From Stichopus chloronotus (lineage: Eukaryota; Echinodermata; Holothuroidea; Aspidochirotida; Stichopodidae): a stretch of 64,000 nt of DNA. Below are positions 59,311 through 64,000 of this stretch, one piece after another. The notes beneath the pieces were generated by a model. It did no database searches, was not told the DNA's origin, and was given only the letters and a program-made list of their open reading frames with translations. The stretch spans positions 2,897,359 to 2,961,358 of the forward strand of contig CM037832.1 in NCBI GenBank assembly GCA_021234535.1. The letters run 5' to 3'. Every line of letters starts with the position of its first letter. Position 1 is the stretch's first letter. The position numbers and the translations under genes were made by a program.

Positions 59311-62300
59311 TTATGATTTGGAATATACAGTAGGGAATACAAAGTCAATTAAGGGTTCCCCATTCTAAGCTAAAAAGAACTGGAATACACTGTAGGGTAC
59401 ACAAAGTCAATCAAGAATCCCTCATTTTTAAAGAAAACGTAATTGGCAGGAACAAAGCAAACAAGTATTCCAAATTATCAGAAAGTCCTCAGTGGGCATT
59501 TCCTTTTCAAGGTTAAAACATTGGATCACTCTACAAACATACTCTTTGATTCTTTGAAAAAGCCTTTATCAGAGTCATAATTGTTTTCAGTCTTTCCAAT
59601 TAATGCTAATAATTTATCTCCTTTGTCAGTTTAATTTGCAGCAATCAGGTCCTTATCTTAATGTTTACTGCAAAGAGAAAAATGTCGGCATGGAAAAAAC
59701 GACTCACTCAGGTCGGAGGGGAATTAAATATTTTGCATCTCCTTAAAAACCCACAACACTTGCCCCCCCTTTTTTTTTTTTAAATTGAGTGCATAGCACT
59801 AGACAAGAAAAAACAGGAAAAAGAAGACTAAATAATCTGACAACGTGGAAACAAAAACTTCATTAGCAAAAGATCAGCTTCATCATCTGCTGATATGTCG
59901 CTATGATGATAATTTGTGCAATGCTAATTGATTCCACCCAAAAGGATCACAACAAATTTTGAAAGTTACTGCCATACAGAGGAATGCATGTTGATACATA
60001 AGAAGTACAGTAGACAATGACAACTGGTTTGGTGCATCCTATCACAGCAAATCCAACTGTATGTACAGTACAGTACTTTCTAAAGAGCCGATATTCAGTG
60101 ACATGCATGCTAGTCACGGTACATAAAGTTGTTGAGCTGAGCGTTACGGTACTGTGCATATGTCGGTCGATCCAAGACTTCCAACACTCACATAAATCTA
60201 CTGATCGGACAATCAGGCATCGACGTCTGTTTGGTGCCTTCAGCAGACAAAATCCTATAGTCTGGCAAAAAGTGACTACAGCTCAAGGCTCTAAATTCTG
60301 TACATCTTTGACTTTACTCAATCATACCAAGGATGCCACACTTTTCTTGTGTGTGTGTTCAATTTACAATTTTGATGACTTCCTGTACATTATATGTTTA
60401 TTTGATGATTTACAGTATGTGGGGAGCCACCTTACAATATCGAATGCATGCTAGTGAAAAAATCATCGCCATGGAACTAGAAAATTCTGCAATGTACACT
60501 GATTGCTCAGATAGGAGATTTAAATTTCTTACACTCCCTTTCACTGGATGATAAACACTGTATGTACTGTAGAAGGCTTCAATGTAACAGCAAAGAATGA
60601 GAACTGTTACGATATGACGAAATCCGATTTCAGTGTCTTGCCTTATATTGCTGGGTGCTTGACCACATCTTTTAGAAGCGACACTTTCTTCTGGAGCTCC
60701 TTATAACCTGTCCCCGCACAACTTTTCACACTTTGACTTTTCAATGACCAGTGGAGGAGGCAGCTAAGGTACCTGTACGGTTTTCAATCGCCAATCATGG
60801 ATGCCAAGGATAATTCATGATTCTTATCCCATAATACTAGTCAGCAACAAATTCATCAGACTGTCTTGTTACCTTTTTTTTCTGATGCACAGTAGCTCCC
60901 CTAGCACTATGGTGTTACGCCTGGTGATTGCAAAAACAGGGGGACATTCCAAATTTTTAACAGGATTTGTGATAAAGTGCAAAACTTGTCTGAGCAACAA
61001 AAATATTAGAAGTGTTGAACAAAGTTGTCACCAAACTTGAAATGCACCTTAAAAGTGATGGTGTAATTGCTATGGACGTGGAGAAATTTCCATCATTTCT
61101 TTCTTAGTACATTTTTCACAAAATTCTGCTCAGGGTGCATCTCCCAAATTAAAGACTTGCGGGTGGTATGCAATGTGCCTATTTATATTAACAACTCTGT
61201 GATTGTTACAAAAGTCCAAATGAATCTCGCAGCCGTTAAGATGGAATTGAAAATTGACAAGGAGCAAACTAATTAGGTGTTTTTCGGACTGAGCAAAGGC
61301 TCTTTTTCATTCTGGTCTATGCTTAACTATAACAATTTGCTGCAAGTTGGAAATAAAATAGTTGCTAGAATTAAGCCATAATCCTGTGCAATCTTGAAGT
61401 ACTTTCAAAGTTGCAATAACCTTGGACAAAATTTGGTGTGACATACCACACTGCCCTCTCTGGTACTGTTATGCCCCATACATAAGATACAGTGGTGTTA
61501 TACTATCGTGTAAAGCACAGTGTCGTGGTATGACTGCACAAGGAACCCGTAACCTGATGGAAATTTTACTTTCAGGTACACAGGTATCTGAAAAATCATA
61601 TCCATTGCTACTGAAAGTGTCTGACATCCCACCACAGTGTTGCCAATACCTACATCAGTAGCCAGATGTATACCCAAATGCATGATTGATAAGGCTAATT
61701 AGAAGTATTGGCATACAATGGTTAGCTTCAGACTTGTCACAAAGTAAACAATATCAACTCAAAGGGCTGACCTCTTTAAGTTCATGACTAAATTTACACA
61801 TTTGTGAATCAAAAAACCGGTGTGATGATAGTGGTTCCAATGACTTGACTTTGCTACCTTCAGGGCAGTTGCGGTGTGAGCCTTCTGCACCCTTGGTGCT
61901 CTTGTTACACTGCTAATCCAGCTCGTATTAAATCATATGTATATTTTCCCTGGACAACATACCCCACTGACGCCACACTTCAACCTTGAACTACAATGTC
62001 CGGTCATGTTACATAAAGGAAAAGGTCTTCTCGAGGATTTTAGCTGGCACGTATGCCCCATTAATACTTCAGTCATTCATAGCCAAGTAGCTGCTTTGAA
62101 TTGCAGCATATACAACACGCTGCCCTGTTTCACATGTTCACGACCCAGCGATCACATGTGTATTACAGTAAACCATTTTGTTTTTCTCATGACCCTCTCT
62201 CACCCACAGCTGCTGTGTCGGGGCAATTAGGAGTAGACTATCTATGGAAGATAATCTACAGGCCATACTGCAGTGACAGCAATGTAGCAAGTTCTAATTG

Positions 62301-63468
62301 AAAAATTCTGATTTCCTAACAATTGTGCCAGTAATGGGGCAACATAACCCTTAAAGTAACTATTGTTGTTGTTCATTAAACTATGCCGACTCTTTTAATA
62401 ATCATATGCACTGTGCATTATCAGACATTTTTTTTGTCTTCAGTTGTTTCTGGGTTACTTGTCATGGTGCACTGAACAATGCTACACTACGCAAACGTGG
62501 ATGCTGCATTGCCTCAAAAAAATAGCAGCGAGAAATCCTTTGTCAACATCAGTGAATACAATATTTCCAAACAACACATTATAAAGCTTAAAACTTTTTT
62601 TTTTAAAGGCTTCGTGACCTTGCAAAAAAACACTGCATACCATGATATCTAATTTTGTTTTATTGATTCAAACTAAGAGTACTGGACGAATCATTCCTGC
62701 ACAAGTGTCGTTGTGCAATTCTTCCTTACACTGTTTGCGATCCACTTTGCCATCTTACGTAAAAATTCACCACACATGAAAGATAATACGCACAGTACTG
62801 TACGTAAACATTAATGCCCTTGAATTTACTTAAAGATACAGTCACTTTATCGAAGGAGATTCCATTCACCAGATGAAGCAAATTCTCAAAGACTTTACAA
62901 GTGTACACTTCCTTGGATGTCAAGATGGAGATCTGTCTTGGAGGATGAAATGTGTGTCTGATGGGGTAGGGATGGAGACATTGATGGAAAAAAAATACTG
63001 TTCAGGGTTTCAAAGTACAAGGTAACTATGACCTGGTATTGTGCTCTATTAGGTAAAACATCAGTGACAAAGACTCTTCACTGAAAAAAAGAGAGACAAA
63101 CACAATCTAGCAGAAGACATACTGAGAACAATATAGGAAAACTTCCAAAATCAATTTTAGTCGTTGTTCCACACTCCTGTAGTTCTTGTCGAGGACCCCA
63201 TGAAAAATGATGTTGGTTCACCTCAAAGTTTTGTGCATCATCAGCCATCTGCATACTGTACCTGTCACACTTTGAAACAATGATGTGGTACATAGTGTGA
63301 CACCTTCCCTTCTGTACGCTGATTTTTCACGACATGAGCTTCATAGGGTGATTCATTTATCATTGCTTAACCTCCAAATTTTGCACTAAAGTAAATGAGT
63401 ACCGTAGGCAATCAACAGAGTTGTAAATCTCACCCCTATCATTTTTCGTGGTCATGTGATACCCATAC

Positions 63469-63482
63469 CCCCCCCCCCCCCC
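63469..63482. repeat. poly-C tract
   Basis: Fourteen consecutive C; a likely place for assembly or sequencing length errors. Confidence 0.95.
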
Positions 63483-64000
63483 AAATGTGCAGAGCTGTAC
63501 ATTTCATAGTTGATTCAGACTCATCGGGATACAAGTGTTGAATGTTCAAGTTACTGTGCTTTAGCGGTAGTACTGCAGTATGTACAGTGCTGAATATTCA
63601 CTTTACTTAATAATCTAGTACTGTGGTATACCCCATATGCATGGAACGGCACGAATACCTGCATAGGGGTACACATACACAGTACAGTACCTGCCTATAT
63701 CGAGTCAAGGGTGTGTCAAAAGTGTTCCCAGAAAATGAATGCGCATCAAAATGTTACTTAGATCCATACATGTCCTCACTTTGGATGTAATACTGTACCC
63801 TGTTTTCTTCATAGAGCAAAACATCTGAAGTTGTTGTACAATTGTGTACTGTATAGTAGGCCTATATATACATTGCAAAGATAAACTGAGTGACGATGCT
63901 ACCAAGGCATGGAAAATGACATTGCTTACCAGACGTAATAACTTAGCCCAAAACATGATTGTACAGGTTTGAAATAACATGATGTCACATTTATGGAAAG

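Larger units (their letters stand above)
56991..64000. other. right end, probable introns of the BED gene
   Basis: 7 kb without another coding segment I can support. It holds repeat B copy 2, a SINE-like stretch and a C-run at 63469-63482. Open frames of up to 145 codons (60017-60454) lack any recognisable domain. Confidence 0.55.

Noticed and set aside
60017..60454. 145-codon plus-strand open frame
   Set aside because: Composition (Cys, Val, Thr-rich) fits translated non-coding DNA and no family was recognised.

Overview
This window is eukaryotic genomic DNA and most probably comes from a marine invertebrate. It is AT-rich, its genes are spread over many small exons in kilobase introns, and it is full of simple repeats, degraded retroelements and short non-autonomous elements. 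There is no operon-like packing, no CRISPR array and no recognisable rRNA or functional tRNA gene. The species cannot be named from the sequence alone.

The one gene I can reconstruct with confidence lies on the minus strand from about 40.4 kb down to 4.85 kb. It is a DDX1-type ATP-dependent RNA helicase (DEAD-box core with an inserted SPRY domain). I assign 22 exons. They join with consistent phase and almost all have canonical AG/GT borders, giving 556 codons plus a stop. They cover the second half of the SPRY domain, helicase motifs Ia, Ib, II, III, IV, V and VI, and the conserved C-terminus. Several exons are very small: 24 nt for motif Ia and 27 nt ending inside the DEAD motif. The first ~185 residues expected from the family (Q motif, Walker A motif I, first half of SPRY) are not visible anywhere between 40.4 and 64 kb.

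The left flank (1-4.85 kb) has no gene I can support. It does contain a compact hAT-type MITE (341-582) with terminal inverted repeats and an 8-bp target-site duplication. The DDX1 introns carry a decayed LTR-retrotransposon gag (10.7-11.4 kb), a decayed non-LTR reverse transcriptase (23.6-25.4 kb), 3' tails of other retroposons, foldback elements, dispersed direct-repeat pairs, and a divergent ~140-bp repeat that forms two arrays on either side of DDX1 exon 2 (numbering the visible exons).

The right side (40.5-64 kb) is mostly non-coding. Its best coding segment is a plus-strand exon with a BED-type zinc finger (56763-56990), which probably begins another gene running out of the window. A few shorter coding-looking segments (40.8-41.0, 43.6, 46.0, 48.7, 49.8 kb) have good splice borders or codon character but no confident family. 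One looks like a death-fold (CARD-like) fragment. I do not see a convincing new biological system. The points worth following are the missing 5' half of DDX1, the unusual microexon layout, and the structured repeat families.
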